Source: Rhodocyclaceae bacterium
Lineage (GTDB): Bacteria > Pseudomonadota > Gammaproteobacteria > Burkholderiales > Rhodocyclaceae
Length of the DNA stretch: 36,254 bases
Reading direction: 5' to 3'
Assembly (NCBI GenBank): GCA_024710925.1
Contig: JANJTW010000023.1
Location: 1-36,254 of the forward strand
The position numbers and the translations under genes were made by a program. Positions 26,901 to 36,254 of this stretch are shown piece after piece. The notes below the pieces were generated by a model. That model had not been told where the DNA came from, did no database searches, and saw nothing but the letters and a program-made list of their open reading frames with translations. How positions within the stretch are numbered: position 1 is the first letter of the stretch; the number at the start of each line of letters is the position of its first letter.

Positions 26901-27255
26901 TCGCGTCGCGGAACCAGGCCAGCTGCCCGTCCGGCAGGCGCAGCCGGTATTCGATCTGCGTGCGCGTCCGCTGTCCGGGCGCCGCCGCCGCCAGCGCGGC
27001 GAAATGCGCGATGCAGCGCGCGTAGTCGTCGACCGGCATGCGCTCGCGCAGCACCGCCAGGCCGCGCCGATGCAGTTCGTCGAGCGGCGCGCCGAGCACC
27101 TGCTCGGCGCCGGCGCTGACGTAGTCGTAGGCGTCGCTGCGCAGGTTGGCGCGATAGACGATGTGCTCGGTGCAGCCGAGAATCTCGCGCAGCATTTCCT
27201 TCCCGTCGGCCAAGGACGACTCCCCTTCCAATCGATGCGATCCGTCCGTCGTCAC
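23980..27255 (-). CDS. Multi-PAS GGDEF-EAL protein
   Basis: Several PAS/PAC segments, [62 protein letters not shown]. Confidence 0.93.
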   Translation of the reverse strand: MTTDGSHRLEGESSLADGKEMLREILGCTEHIVYRANLRSDAYDYVSAGAEQVLGAPLDELHRRGLAVLRERMPVDDYARCIAHFAALAAAAPGQRTRTQIEYRLRLPDGQLAWFRDATTVEADADGRPLAVFGITTDVSERRAAEASLQESTRLLGDFFAQSLDGCFALRFPEPLPRAVAAGQPEALRFLRVNEAFAAQCGLTAAALTGADPLAVPARSPAAWRQALADCLAATGQLATIELAPAAAPPAWVEMQLLADVDDAGRVLGVFGIQRDISARILQEQALRESEAKYSGIMRAAQVGIFMLQDSRFVYVNPRLAAYFGYSEAELLAGMGPLDVVVPEQHDWLRDQMRRRAAGEPGFPYEVTGVRKDGSQFPIAIMGVPASFSGAPASVGTVFDLTAQRLVEDQIGESRNRYRALFESAQDAIIVIDGEAGLIVEANVAAETLLRRPREKLLRLPSVEIFPPDRRASHEAELRRHITVGGGAPEEMRIRNADGEDIPVEVSTSVIESGGKKQLQAIFRDISARRRAEERLRLAQRVFDVGEEVILITDENRLLVAVNPAFTRITGYTADEAIGRTPGFLSSGRQPPEFYAAMWATIDRDGVWQGELWNRRKNGEVFPAWLTISAYRDSEGRIINYIGISTDISERHAAEARIRQLAYYDPLTRLPNRTLLHDRVDQVLAQAEREGSLAALLFIDLDHFKTINDSLGHFTGDQLLCEVAQRMSRCVRRTDTLARLGGDEFVVVCAESSIEGAAGVARKILKAVSQPFVTDGHQLTVTPSIGVSLYPQDGRDFQTLLKHADTAMYRAKESGRNAYQFFAREMNEAALERLMLENSLRVALERRELVLHYQPQVELAGGRIVGAEALVRWQHPQLGMIPPAKFIPIAEACGLIVPIGAWVLKEACRQAATWRNAGLPPITVAVNLSSAQFRQQRFEEAVAGILQLTGLPAEHLELELTESIVMEDAEATVQALRKLSVMGVQLAIDDFGTGYSSLSYLKRFPIDKLKIDRSFVRDIVTDADDWAIASTVISMGQSLRLQVIAEGVEEAEQLEMLRRQGCHAVQGYHFSKPLPAEAFARLLAAQPFVVA

Positions 27256-29687
27256 CTTCCGCTCCCGGCCCGGCGCGGCCGCCAGCGTTTCAGCAACAGC
27301 GAGTTCGACACCACCGAGACCGAACTCAGCGCCATCGCCGCCCCGGCGACGACCGGGTTGAGCAGGCCGAAGGCCGCGAGCGGGATGCCAAGCACATTGT
27401 AGATGAAGGCGAAGAACAGGTTCTGCCGGATCTTGCCGAGCGTCGCCCGCGACAGCAGGATGGCGTCGGCGACGCCGGCGAGGTCGGCGCCGATCAGCGT
27501 CAGGTCGGCGGCCTCGATCGCCGCGTCGGAGCCGGCGCCAATGGCGAAGCCGACGTCGGCGGCGGCGAGCGCCGGCGCGTCGTTGATGCCGTCACCGACC
27601 ATCGCCACGCCGCGGCCGCCCTCCTTCAGCGCGTTGACCTCGGCCGCCTTGTCGCCGGGCAGGATGCCGGCGCGGAATTCGTCGATGCCGGCGGCGCGGG
27701 CGACGGCCGCCGCCGTCACCACGTTGTCGCCGGTCAGCATCACCACGCGCAGGCCCATCGCGCGCAGGCGCGCCACCGCCGCCGGCGAGGTCGGCCGCAG
27801 CGGATCGGCGACGGCCAGCAGCGCCAGCGGCCGGCCGCCCTCGGCGAGGACGACGACGGTCTTGCCCTCGCCCTGCAGGCGGCGCACGGCGTCGGCGGCG
27901 ACGCCGTCGGCGCCGGTCGCCGGCAGGTTCTCGCCGGCCCATTCCGGCGAGCCGAGGCGCAGCGCGCGCCCGTCCACCGTGCCTTCGACGCCCTGCCCGG
28001 GGACGGCGCGGAAATCGGCGACGGCGGGCAGCGCCAGCCCGTCGGCGGCGGCCCGGTCGAGCACGGCGCGCGCCAGCGGGTGCTCGGAGCCGCGTTCGAG
28101 CGCGGCGGCGAGGCCGAGCGCGGTCGCCGCGTCGATGCCGGCGACGGCGAGGTCGGTCACTTCCGGCGCGCCGCGCGTCAGCGTGCCGGTCTTGTCGAGG
28201 GCGACGACGCCGAGGCGCTCGGAGCGTTCCAGCGCCTCGGCGTTCCTGACCAGGATGCCGGCGCGCGCGCCCTGCCCGGTGCCGACCATGATCGCCGTCG
28301 GCGTCGCCAGCCCGAGCGCGCACGGGCAGGCGATGACCAGCACGGCGACGGCGCTGACCAGCGCCTCGGCCGGATCGCCGGCGAGCAGCCACCAGCCGGC
28401 GAAGGTGAGGATGGCGATGACGCAGACGGTCGGCACGAAGACCGCCGAGATGCGGTCGGCGAGCTTCTGCACCGGCGCCTTCGATCCCTGCGCCTCGGCC
28501 ACCAGGCGGATGATGCCGGCCAGCAGCGTGTGTTCGCCGACGCCGGTGGCGCGGCAGCGCAGCTGGCCGAGCTCGTTCGCCGTCGCCGCGAAGACGCGGT
28601 CGCCGGCGGCCTTGGCCACCGGCATGCTCTCGCCGGTGAGCATCGCTTCATTGACGCTGGAGGCGCCGTCGAGCACCGTGCCGTCGACCGGCACGCTCTC
28701 GCCGGGACGGACGACGAAGACGTCGCCGGGCAGCAGCGTGTCGGCCGCCACCTCGACCAGCGCGCCGTCGCGCTCGATGCGCGCGGTGCGCGGCCGCAGC
28801 CGGATCAGCGCCTCGATCGCCGCCGTCGTGCCGGCCTTGGCGCGCGCTTCCAGCAGCTTGCCCATCAGCACCAGCGTGATGACCGCCGCCGAAGCCTCGA
28901 AATAGACGTGCAGGTGGTCGAGGCCGAAGACCGTGACCGCCGCCGAGAAGCCCCAGGCCATGCTCGTGCCGAGCGCCACCAGCACGTCCATGTTGGCGCC
29001 GCTGAGACCGCCGCCGCGCAGCGCCTTCCAGGCGCCGTCGTAGAAGCGCCGGCCGATCCAGAACTGTACCGGCGTCGCCAGCACGAGCTGCAGCCAGCGC
29101 GGGATCGGCTCGGCCATGTGCGCGCCGCCGTGTTCGCCGTCGCCGAACATCCAGAACATCTGCAACACCAGCGGCAGCGTCAGCGCCGCGGCGATCCAGA
29201 AGCGGCGCTTCTCGATGCGCCAGGCTTCGGCGCGGCGCGCCTTCTCCTCATCGCGCGAGCGGTCGTCGGCGAGGCGCGCGGAAAAGCCGGCCTTCTCGAT
29301 GGCGGCGACGAGGTCGGCGGGCGTCGTCCGGCCGGGCACGAAGCGCACGCGGGCACGTTCGGCGGCAAGGTTCACGCTCGCCTCGACGCCGTCGAGCCGG
29401 CGCAGCACCTTCTCGATGCGCGCCGCGCAGGCGGCGCAGGTCATGCCGCCGACGGCCAGCTCGACGGTCTGCGGCGGCACCGTGAAGCCGGCGCGCTCGA
29501 TCGCCGCGACCACCGCCGCCGGCCCGGTCTCGTCGCCGGCGAGACGCACCTGCGCGCGCTCGGCGGCGAGGTTCACGCTCGCCTCGACGCCAGGCAGGCG
29601 GTTGAGCACCTTCTCGATGCGCGTCGCGCAGGCGGCGCAGGTCATGCCGCCGATCGGCAGGTCGAACTGGCGTGCGGGTCCGCTCAT
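27252..29687 (-). CDS. copA: Copper-translocating P1B-type ATPase with two HMA domains
   Basis: Two GGMTCAACA(T/A)RIEKVL motifs, [19 protein letters not shown] (CPC), [44 protein letters not shown]. Confidence 0.94.
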   Translation of the reverse strand: MSGPARQFDLPIGGMTCAACATRIEKVLNRLPGVEASVNLAAERAQVRLAGDETGPAAVVAAIERAGFTVPPQTVELAVGGMTCAACAARIEKVLRRLDGVEASVNLAAERARVRFVPGRTTPADLVAAIEKAGFSARLADDRSRDEEKARRAEAWRIEKRRFWIAAALTLPLVLQMFWMFGDGEHGGAHMAEPIPRWLQLVLATPVQFWIGRRFYDGAWKALRGGGLSGANMDVLVALGTSMAWGFSAAVTVFGLDHLHVYFEASAAVITLVLMGKLLEARAKAGTTAAIEALIRLRPRTARIERDGALVEVAADTLLPGDVFVVRPGESVPVDGTVLDGASSVNEAMLTGESMPVAKAAGDRVFAATANELGQLRCRATGVGEHTLLAGIIRLVAEAQGSKAPVQKLADRISAVFVPTVCVIAILTFAGWWLLAGDPAEALVSAVAVLVIACPCALGLATPTAIMVGTGQGARAGILVRNAEALERSERLGVVALDKTGTLTRGAPEVTDLAVAGIDAATALGLAAALERGSEHPLARAVLDRAAADGLALPAVADFRAVPGQGVEGTVDGRALRLGSPEWAGENLPATGADGVAADAVRRLQGEGKTVVVLAEGGRPLALLAVADPLRPTSPAAVARLRAMGLRVVMLTGDNVVTAAAVARAAGIDEFRAGILPGDKAAEVNALKEGGRGVAMVGDGINDAPALAAADVGFAIGAGSDAAIEAADLTLIGADLAGVADAILLSRATLGKIRQNLFFAFIYNVLGIPLAAFGLLNPVVAGAAMALSSVSVVSNSLLLKRWRPRRAGSGR

Positions 29688-29691
29688 CGAC

Positions 29692-30117
29692 TCACTTCAC
29701 CAGCAGCACCGGGCACGGCGCCAGGCGCAGCACCTGGTGCGCGACCGAGCCGAGGACGGCGTCGGCGAGCGCGCCGCGGCCGACATTGCCGAGGATGAGT
29801 TCGCTGCAGGCAAGCTCGCCGGCGACACGGGCGATGACCTCGGCCGGGCTGCCGACGTGGATGTGCCGGGTATAGGCGACGCCGGCGTCGGCGAGCAGGC
29901 GCTCGGCGTCGGCCAGGTGCGGCAGGCTCTCCTCGCGGTAATAGCGTTCGAGGCTGTCGTGGCCGATGAATTCCTGCACCCGGCCGACCGGAATCGGCGG
30001 GTGCACGTAGAGCAGATGCACGGCCGGCCGCTCGCGCCAGCGATCGAGGCGGGCGATCAGGTGCGCGACGGCGCGGGCCGAGCTTGCGGAACCGTCGACG
30101 GCAAGCAGTACGTTCAT
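29692..30117 (-). CDS. Universal stress protein (UspA family)
   Basis: [20 protein letters not shown]...[36 protein letters not shown]. Confidence 0.9.
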   Translation of the reverse strand: MNVLLAVDGSASSARAVAHLIARLDRWRERPAVHLLYVHPPIPVGRVQEFIGHDSLERYYREESLPHLADAERLLADAGVAYTRHIHVGSPAEVIARVAGELACSELILGNVGRGALADAVLGSVAHQVLRLAPCPVLLVK

Positions 30118-30186
30118 GTCGTTCCCCATCCGTTGGGCGGTCCGCGCAAGCATGGCGGCCGCCGCGTTCAGTGTTGCCATGCCGGC

Positions 30187-30858
30187 TCAGGCGCTCTGGG
30201 CGAGGCGCCAGACACCGAGCAGACCCCAGACGCCGAAGCCGGCCACCAGCGTGCCCGCCGCCGCGCGCAGCAACGGCCGCTGCACGATGGCGCGCAGGCG
30301 CGCCAGCAGGAAGCCGGCGAGCAGCAGGTTGGGCAGCGTGCCGGCGCCGAAGGCGAGCATCAGCAGGCCACCGCGCAGCGCCGAACCGGAGGTCAGCGCC
30401 GTCGCCAGCGCGCTGTAGACCAGCCCGCACGGCAACCAGCCCCAGAGCAGCCCGAGCGGAAAGGCGCGGGCCGGCGTCGTCGCCGGCAGGAAGCGGCGCG
30501 TCAGCGGCTGCAGGCGTCGCCACAGATTCTGACCGAGGCGCTCGACGAAGGCCAGCGCGCGCGTGACGCCGACGAGGTAGAGGCCGAGCGCGACGAGCAT
30601 AAGGTTGGCGGCGACAGCGAGCGCAAGGCGCAGCGGCAGCTGCCCGGAGAGCGCCAGCGAGAGGCCGCCGAGGGCGCCGACGAGGGCGCCGGCGACGGCG
30701 TAGGAGGCGATGCGGCCGAGGTTGTAGGCAAGATGCAGCGACAGCCGCGGCGGTCCGCCCATCGACAGCGCGCCGACGATGCCGCCGCACATGCCGACGC
30801 AGTGCGTGCCGCCGAGCAGGCCGACGAGGAACAGCGCGAGATAACCGGAATCGGGCAC
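30187..30858 (-). CDS. Sulfite exporter TauE/SafE family protein (cytochrome oxidase maturation type)
   Basis: LALFLVGLLGGTHCVGMCGGIVGAL...FPLGLLWGWLPCGLVYSALATAL. Confidence 0.87.
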   Translation of the reverse strand: MPDSGYLALFLVGLLGGTHCVGMCGGIVGALSMGGPPRLSLHLAYNLGRIASYAVAGALVGALGGLSLALSGQLPLRLALAVAANLMLVALGLYLVGVTRALAFVERLGQNLWRRLQPLTRRFLPATTPARAFPLGLLWGWLPCGLVYSALATALTSGSALRGGLLMLAFGAGTLPNLLLAGFLLARLRAIVQRPLLRAAAGTLVAGFGVWGLLGVWRLAQSA

Positions 30859-30952
30859 GGAAAGGCTAGGGGTCGGGGGTGACGGCCGACGGACGGCCGC
30901 GGATCATGTTTCCCCGCATTTTACCCCAGCCCCGGTGCCGGGGCGCCGTGAC

Positions 30953-32347
30953 TCAGATCACCTTGGAGTAGCGCGTGCGCTGCCGGTCGGCGCGCAGGTA
31001 GCGGTCGAAGACCATCGAGATGGCGCGCACCAGCATGCGTCCGGGCGGCAGCACGGTGATCCACTTGTCGTCGACCTTGACCAGCCCGGCCGCCTGGAAT
31101 TCCTTGAGGTCTTCGAGTTCGGCGGCGAAGTACTTGCGGAAGTCGATCAGGTGGGCGATCTCGATCGATTCGAGCGACAGCTCGAAGTGGCACATCAGCG
31201 CCTGGATGATCGCCCGGCGCAGGATGTCGTCGGCGGAGAGCTCGATGCCGCGATAGACCGGCAGGATGCCGGCGTCGAGGCGGTCGTAGTACTCGTCGAG
31301 CGTCTTCACGTTCTGCTCGTAGGTCGGCCCGACCTTGCCGATGGCCGAGATGCCGAAGGCCAGCAGGTCGCAGTCGGCGTAGGTCGAGTAGCCCTGGAAG
31401 TTGCGGTGCAGGCGCCCCTGGCGCTGGGCGACGGCAAGCTCGTCGTCGGGCTTGGCGAAGTGGTCCATGCCGATGAAGACGTAGCCGGCCTCGGTCAGCT
31501 TGCGGATGGCCAGCGACAGGATCTGCATCTTGGCGTCGGGCGACGGCAGGTCGACGTCGGCGATACGGCGCTGCGGCTTGAACAGGCTCGGCAGGTGGGC
31601 GTAGTTGTAGATCGACAGGCGGTCCGGGTCCATCGCCAGCACGCGTTCGAGCGTGCGGTTGAAGCCCATCACCGTCTGGAACGGCAGGCCGTAGATCAGG
31701 TCGACCGAGACCGATTTGAAGCCGCTGCCGCGCGCGGCACGGATCACAGTCTCCGTCTCCTCGACGGTCTGGATGCGGTTGACCGCCTGCTGCACGCGCT
31801 CGTCGAAGTCCTGCACGCCGAGGCTCATGCGGTTGAAGCCGAGTTCGCCGAGCAGCTGCACGGTCGCCACGTCCACCTTGCGCGGATCGACCTCGATCGA
31901 ATATTCGCCGCCGTCGAGCAGGCGGAAGTGCTTGCGGGTCGCCCCCATCAGCTGCCGCATCTCGTCGTGCGAGAGGAAGGTCGGCGTGCCGCCGCCCCAG
32001 TGCAGCTGGATCACGTCGTGATCGCCGTCGAGGTACTCGCTCTGCAGCGCCAGCTCCTTGGCCAGGTACTTCAGGTACTTGGCCGAGCGCCCGTGATCCT
32101 TGGTGATGATCTTGTTGCAGGCGCAGTAATAGCAGATGGTGTTACAGAAGGGGATGTGAAAGTATAATGAGAGCGGTCGGCTGATGCCGCCGATGTTGCG
32201 CTTGCCCAGCCACAGTTTGTAGGCTTCCGCGTCGAAGGCCTCGACGAAGCGGTCCGCCGTCGGATACGACGTATAGCGGGGACCGTTGATGTCGAAGCGC
32301 CGGAGGATCTGCGGGTCGAAGACGAGGTTGGGTGTGGCGAAGTTCAT
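30953..32347 (-). CDS. hemN: Oxygen-independent coproporphyrinogen III oxidase
   Basis: RYTSYPTADRF, YFHIPFCNTICYYCACNKIITKD radical SAM motif, LHWGGGTPTFL, DLIYGLPFQT. Start trimmed to ATG 32347. Confidence 0.95.
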   Translation of the reverse strand: MNFATPNLVFDPQILRRFDINGPRYTSYPTADRFVEAFDAEAYKLWLGKRNIGGISRPLSLYFHIPFCNTICYYCACNKIITKDHGRSAKYLKYLAKELALQSEYLDGDHDVIQLHWGGGTPTFLSHDEMRQLMGATRKHFRLLDGGEYSIEVDPRKVDVATVQLLGELGFNRMSLGVQDFDERVQQAVNRIQTVEETETVIRAARGSGFKSVSVDLIYGLPFQTVMGFNRTLERVLAMDPDRLSIYNYAHLPSLFKPQRRIADVDLPSPDAKMQILSLAIRKLTEAGYVFIGMDHFAKPDDELAVAQRQGRLHRNFQGYSTYADCDLLAFGISAIGKVGPTYEQNVKTLDEYYDRLDAGILPVYRGIELSADDILRRAIIQALMCHFELSLESIEIAHLIDFRKYFAAELEDLKEFQAAGLVKVDDKWITVLPPGRMLVRAISMVFDRYLRADRQRTRYSKVI

Positions 32348-32402
32348 TGGATGCAAGCAGTACGTGTGCGGCGGATTATCATGGAGGCCGTAAACGCGCA
32401 CG

Positions 32403-32416
32403 TTGACATGGATCAA
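32403..32416. promoter_or_regulatory. FNR/Anr box in the hemN-fnr divergent region
   Basis: TTGAC-ATGG-ATCAA versus consensus TTGAT-N4-ATCAA. Confidence 0.85.
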
Positions 32417-32463
32417 AGGGGCAATAGACCTCCCGAACGGACCCTAGACACGCCGGAGCGAGC

Positions 32464-33213
32464 ATGCCCAACCGTAAGATCGCCACCCCCATCACCCTGA
32501 CTGAGGTCAAGTCGGCGTGTTCGAACTGTAACCTGCACGAACTCTGCCTGCCGCTGGGGCTTTCGCACGCCGAGATCGAGAAGCTCGACGAGGTCGTCGC
32601 CAATCGCCGCCGGCTGAAGCGCGGCGAACACCTGTACCGCGCCGGCGAGCCCTTCGATGCGATCTACGCCATCCGCAGCGGCTTCTTCAAGACCGACGTG
32701 CTGCTCGAGGATGGCCGCGAGCAAGTCACCGGCTTCCAGATGACCGGCGAACTGCTCGGCCTGGACGGCATCAGCACCGAGCACCATTCGTGCAACGCCG
32801 TCGCGCTTGAGGACAGCGAGGTCTGCACCATCCCCTTCCTGCATCTGGAGGGACTCTCGCGCGAGATTCAGACGCTGCAGCACCATTTCCACAAGGTGAT
32901 GAGCCGCGAGATCGTCCGCGACCACGGCGTCATGATGCTGCTCGGCACGATGCGCGCCGAGGAACGGCTGGCCGCCTTCCTGCTCAACCTGTCGCAGCGC
33001 TTCACCGCGCGCGGCTATTCGCCGGCCGAGTTCTACCTGCGCATGACGCGCGAGGAAATCGGCAGCTACCTCGGGCTGAAGCTGGAAACCGTCAGCCGCG
33101 CCTTCTCCCGCTTCCAGGAGGAAGGCCTGATCGCCGTGCAGCAGAAGCATGTGCGCATCCTCAGCATTCCCGGCCTGAAGCAGCTGATGAACCACCAGCA
33201 GGGCCGCGGCTGA
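32464..33213 (+). CDS. fnr: FNR/Anr-type Crp family transcriptional regulator
   Basis: CSNCNLHELCLPLGL N-terminal Fe-S Cys cluster; C-terminal MTREEIGSYLGLKLETVSRAFSRFQEEGLI helix-turn-helix. Confidence 0.94.
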   Translation: MPNRKIATPITLTEVKSACSNCNLHELCLPLGLSHAEIEKLDEVVANRRRLKRGEHLYRAGEPFDAIYAIRSGFFKTDVLLEDGREQVTGFQMTGELLGLDGISTEHHSCNAVALEDSEVCTIPFLHLEGLSREIQTLQHHFHKVMSREIVRDHGVMMLLGTMRAEERLAAFLLNLSQRFTARGYSPAEFYLRMTREEIGSYLGLKLETVSRAFSRFQEEGLIAVQQKHVRILSIPGLKQLMNHQQGRG

Positions 33214-33247
33214 AGCCGCTCCGGCGGGACCGCCCCGCCTGGCCGGC

Positions 33248-33631
33248 TCAGGCGAGCCAGCCGAGCGGATGGCGCGTCAGCGCCACCATCACGATGTAGC
33301 CGAAGGCCGCCAGCGCGGCGACAAACCACACCGCCCGCTGCGCCTTGGTGCGTCCGCGCTTCAGGGCCATCATGCCGAGCACGATGTAGGCGAGCAGGCC
33401 GAAGAACTTGGCCGTCAGCCAGGGCAGCACGAACGGGTACTGCGCGCTGATCACCGCCATGGCAATGGCGCTCGCCAGCAGCACGGTGTCGATCACGTGC
33501 GGCAGCACCTTGACCAGCCGGCGCTGCAGCAACGGCGAATCGGCCAGCATGAGCAGGCCGCGAACGGTAAAGCCGGTGATCGAGAGGACCACGGCGGTGA
33601 CGTGAAGGTGCTTCAGTGCCAGATAGCTCAT
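33248..33631 (-). CDS. SirB2 family membrane protein
   Basis: MSYLALKHLHVTAVVLSITGFTVRGLLMLADSPLLQRRLVKVLPHVIDTVLLASAIAMA. Confidence 0.88.
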   Translation of the reverse strand: MSYLALKHLHVTAVVLSITGFTVRGLLMLADSPLLQRRLVKVLPHVIDTVLLASAIAMAVISAQYPFVLPWLTAKFFGLLAYIVLGMMALKRGRTKAQRAVWFVAALAAFGYIVMVALTRHPLGWLA

Positions 33632-33634
33632 CGC

Positions 33635-34843
33635 TTACCCCGGTCGCCCGTCCGGGCGCGGTTTCAGGAACATCGACAGATGCACGCGCCCCCACATGCC
33701 GAAGACGGCCAGCCAGCCGAGCGCGCTCAGCCAGACCGCATCGAAGGCGCCGGCCTCCGCCGTCCACTCGCCGGCGATGCGTAGCAGCGCCACCGCCTGG
33801 AACAACCAGAACAGCCGCCAGGACCAGACGTCCGACGAGATCAGGCGACCGGAGTGGCCAAGGGTGACGCGCGTCGCCATGCCGATCAGGATCGAAGCGA
33901 AATAGCCGACGGTCAGCGCGTGCAGCGGCGCGCGGCCGCCCCAGGCGACGCCGGCAAGCGCCGCAAGGCTCTGCGCGGCAAAGAGGAGCAGCGCGACGCC
34001 AAGCCAGACGCTGGCCAGATGGTGCATCGCCAGCAGGTGCGAAACGAAGGCCTTGCGCAGCTGCCAGCGCCAGGACAGCCAGAGGGCGGTAGCGCCACCC
34101 GTCGCGTCGGCCAGCCACAGCCACTCCCGCCAGCCGGCACCGGCCAGCAGCGCATGGCCGGCACAGCAGGCGAGGACGATCCAGTACGGCAGCCGGCCGC
34201 GGTATTCGTCGTAGCCGCGGATGACGCTGCCGGAGAAGAAGGGCAGCATGCGGTAGGTGACGGTGAAGAAGACCGGCACCAGGAACAGCCAGAGGCCGAC
34301 CTCGATCGCCACGGCGACGAGCGTTGCATCGGTCAGCGCGATGCCGGCGGCGAACAGCGGCAGGCCGGCGCCGCCGGCGGCGAGTGCGGCGAGGACGACC
34401 CAGGCGTGCGTCTTGTGCTCGCTCATCGAGGCGCGCACGCAGGCAAACAGCGACTGCCAGCCGAGCCACCAGCCGGCGGCGGCGACGGCCATGCCGAGCG
34501 GCAGCAGCGGCGCCGCGAGGAGGCCGGCGTAGAAAGTCAGCCAGCCGGCGACGAGCAGGCAGAAGGCCGGCACGTAGTGGCGCTGTTCGAGCGGCCCCTG
34601 CGCCACCCATTTCGGCAGCGCCGTCATCAGGAAGCCGAAGATGAAGAAGGTGAACAATCCGTAGATCATCAGCGCCGCGTGCAGCCAGACGGCCGGCGCC
34701 GGCCACGACAGCGGCTCGTACAGGCCGGCATAGCGGGCACCGAGGTCGCTTGCCCAGAACAGCATGCCGAAGAGCGCCTGCAGCGCGCCGGCGAAGAACA
34801 TCACCCGGTGCGGCGCGGCGAAGAAGACGTGGCGCAGGTTCAT
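33635..34843 (-). CDS. nnrS: NnrS family protein
   Basis: APHRVMFFAGALQALFGMLFWA, HAALMIYGLFTFFIFGFLMTALPKW, RMLPFFSG, LHALTVGYFASILIGMATRVTLGHSGR. Confidence 0.9.
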   Translation of the reverse strand: MNLRHVFFAAPHRVMFFAGALQALFGMLFWASDLGARYAGLYEPLSWPAPAVWLHAALMIYGLFTFFIFGFLMTALPKWVAQGPLEQRHYVPAFCLLVAGWLTFYAGLLAAPLLPLGMAVAAAGWWLGWQSLFACVRASMSEHKTHAWVVLAALAAGGAGLPLFAAGIALTDATLVAVAIEVGLWLFLVPVFFTVTYRMLPFFSGSVIRGYDEYRGRLPYWIVLACCAGHALLAGAGWREWLWLADATGGATALWLSWRWQLRKAFVSHLLAMHHLASVWLGVALLLFAAQSLAALAGVAWGGRAPLHALTVGYFASILIGMATRVTLGHSGRLISSDVWSWRLFWLFQAVALLRIAGEWTAEAGAFDAVWLSALGWLAVFGMWGRVHLSMFLKPRPDGRPG

Positions 34844-36156
34844 CGCCGCCCCTCGATGCCGAGTTCCGCCAGCCGGGCATCGACCAGCGCCGCATGCCGA
34901 CGGTAGACGCCGAGCGCGGTGAACAGGTTAGCCGAGAGCAGCACCGCCGCCGCCGCCAGCGCCAGGCCGGCGATCCGCGCCAGCCCGGCGGGCCACAGCG
35001 CGGCGCCGGCGAGCAGCGCGCAGGCGGCGAAATGGACGCGCATCTGGCGCTGCATCGGCGCCTCGGCGAGCACCGCCTTCATGTTCGGCGCCACCACCTT
35101 GCCCTGGCCGCGGTTCTGCAGATGCAGCCAGACCAGGAAGGGAACGATCTTGTAGAGCATGCCGACGATCACCGACATGAAACCGCCGGCCAGCACCAGC
35201 ACGCCGAACAGCAGCGGCCATTCCTCGCGCTCGCCGAGCGCCGGCACCAGCGCCGCGATCTCCCACAGCGCGCAGGCGGCCAGGCCGGAGGCCATCGCGC
35301 CGCGCCACAGGCGCTGCGTCGTATCGGGACGGGCGCGCTTGCTGCGCGCCTGCAGCCACAGCGTCATCGCGCAGAAGGCGGCGGCCAGCCAGACCAGCAG
35401 CGCCTGCAGGAGGGCGGCAAGATCGGCTGCCGCGAGAAGCATCGCTGCCGTCATCGCCAGCACCGTCGTCACCAGTCCGACCACGTAGAGCCGGCTGAAC
35501 CATTGCGGATAGGCCGGCGTCAGCTGGAACATCGGCACGACAACGTAGGCCACCGCCGACAGCAGGCCGAGTCCCCACGCCCCCAGTCCCCAGCCGGCGT
35601 GGAGGTTGGTCATCTCGACCAGCGGCAGCGACCAGCGACCGTCGAGGCCGCCGGCGAGCGCGATGCCGAGGGAAACGACACCGAGCAGCGCCAGCAGCGC
35701 CAGCTTCAGGCTGCCGACGGTCGGGCTGGTCGCCGGCACGCCGCGCAGCGACAGCGCCGCCATCAGCAGGAAGAAGCCGATGCCGCCGCCGAGCAGCAGC
35801 GCCGCCAGCGAGAAGCCTCCCGGGAGCAGCCCGAGGAAGGCGCCGGCGAGCGCCAGCACCCCGGCCAGCAGCAGCACATGCACGACGCGGGCGACGAACA
35901 GCGGCTGCCGCAGGTTGGCGCCGGCGACTACCGGCAGGATCTGGATCATCGCGCCGATCATCACCTGCAGCATGAAGCCGAGTGCGACCAGGTGCGTCAG
36001 CGCCAGCGCGCCAGGAGCCCAGCGCGAGACGAGCATCTCGGCGCCACCGGCCAGCAGCAGCATGCCGGCGAGCAGCGGGAACAGCGGTGCCGTGACGAAG
36101 AAACGGAAAGGCGCCGCGAAGGGCGGCGCCTGTTCGAAAGACAGGAGGGCCTGCAT
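34840..36156 (-). CDS. Multi-TM membrane protein of NnrS-associated type (heme-copper-oxidase-like fold possible)
   Basis: About 12 hydrophobic segments, ALTHLVALGFMLQVMIGAMIQILPVVAGAN, HAGWGLGAWGLGLLSAVAYVVVPMFQLTPAYP; ATGA overlap with nnrS. Confidence 0.65.
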   Translation of the reverse strand: MQALLSFEQAPPFAAPFRFFVTAPLFPLLAGMLLLAGGAEMLVSRWAPGALALTHLVALGFMLQVMIGAMIQILPVVAGANLRQPLFVARVVHVLLLAGVLALAGAFLGLLPGGFSLAALLLGGGIGFFLLMAALSLRGVPATSPTVGSLKLALLALLGVVSLGIALAGGLDGRWSLPLVEMTNLHAGWGLGAWGLGLLSAVAYVVVPMFQLTPAYPQWFSRLYVVGLVTTVLAMTAAMLLAAADLAALLQALLVWLAAAFCAMTLWLQARSKRARPDTTQRLWRGAMASGLAACALWEIAALVPALGEREEWPLLFGVLVLAGGFMSVIVGMLYKIVPFLVWLHLQNRGQGKVVAPNMKAVLAEAPMQRQMRVHFAACALLAGAALWPAGLARIAGLALAAAAVLLSANLFTALGVYRRHAALVDARLAELGIEGRR

Positions 36157-36168
36157 GGGGCTACCGCG

Positions 36169-36254
36169 TCAGGCCGCCGCGTGCCAGATCAGGATCTCGA
36201 CGGTGCCGTCGGCGAGGTGCTCGGCCTCGTGGCGAAAGCCGTTGTTGGCCAGCG
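36169..36254 (-). CDS. C-terminal fragment of a protein running off the window (possibly DUF2249-like)
   Basis: ...LANNGFRHEAEHLADGTVEILIWHAAA* on the minus strand. Confidence 0.4.
   Translation of the reverse strand, partial: LANNGFRHEAEHLADGTVEILIWHAAA

Noticed and set aside
22423-27402. 1659-aa plus-strand ORF
   Set aside because: Antisense shadow of selD, copZ, PAS-GGDEF-EAL and copA, all of which have clear family motifs. Long stop-free antisense frames are expected at this GC content; the translation is low-complexity and matches no domain I recognise.

Overview
GC-rich (~65-70%) chromosomal window, probably from a betaproteobacterium of Rhodocyclaceae type (taxonomy is inference). 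From left to right: (1) truncated end of an IS256-family element; (2) rlmF, yceH-like, a type-II NADH dehydrogenase-like flavoprotein and an Rrf2 regulator; (3) a minus-strand operon of poorly characterised genes (small TM protein, small ORF, coiled-coil protein with a 15-bp tandem repeat, DUF2325 protein, Yip1-family protein); (4) divergently, an apparently Fur-controlled plus-strand heme/iron locus: hemoglobin/heme-type TonB receptor, small CLGC protein, a CobN/ChlH-like chelatase with a signal peptide and C-terminal TM anchor, second TonB receptor, MotA/TolQ/ExbB-like protein, DUF2149 protein, EAL-domain protein, and a Cys-free divergent S4 (rpsD) paralog; (5) a third TonB receptor (FecA-like) with its own Fur-box-like site; (6) a minus-strand block: SdiA-regulated/YjiK-like protein, selD, copZ-like, PAS-GGDEF-EAL, copA, UspA, TauE/SafE, hemN; (7) fnr on the plus strand, with an FNR box between hemN and fnr; (8) minus-strand SirB2, NnrS and an NnrS-associated membrane protein. 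The most interesting candidate is the CobN-like/TonB receptor/ExbB-like/DUF2149 locus. It resembles the Bacteroidota Hmu arrangement and suggests envelope-located metal removal from (or insertion into) a tetrapyrrole. It is preceded by a ~180-nt leader that can form two mutually exclusive strong hairpins. All calls were made by reading the sequence and ORF translations; no searches or folding programs were run.
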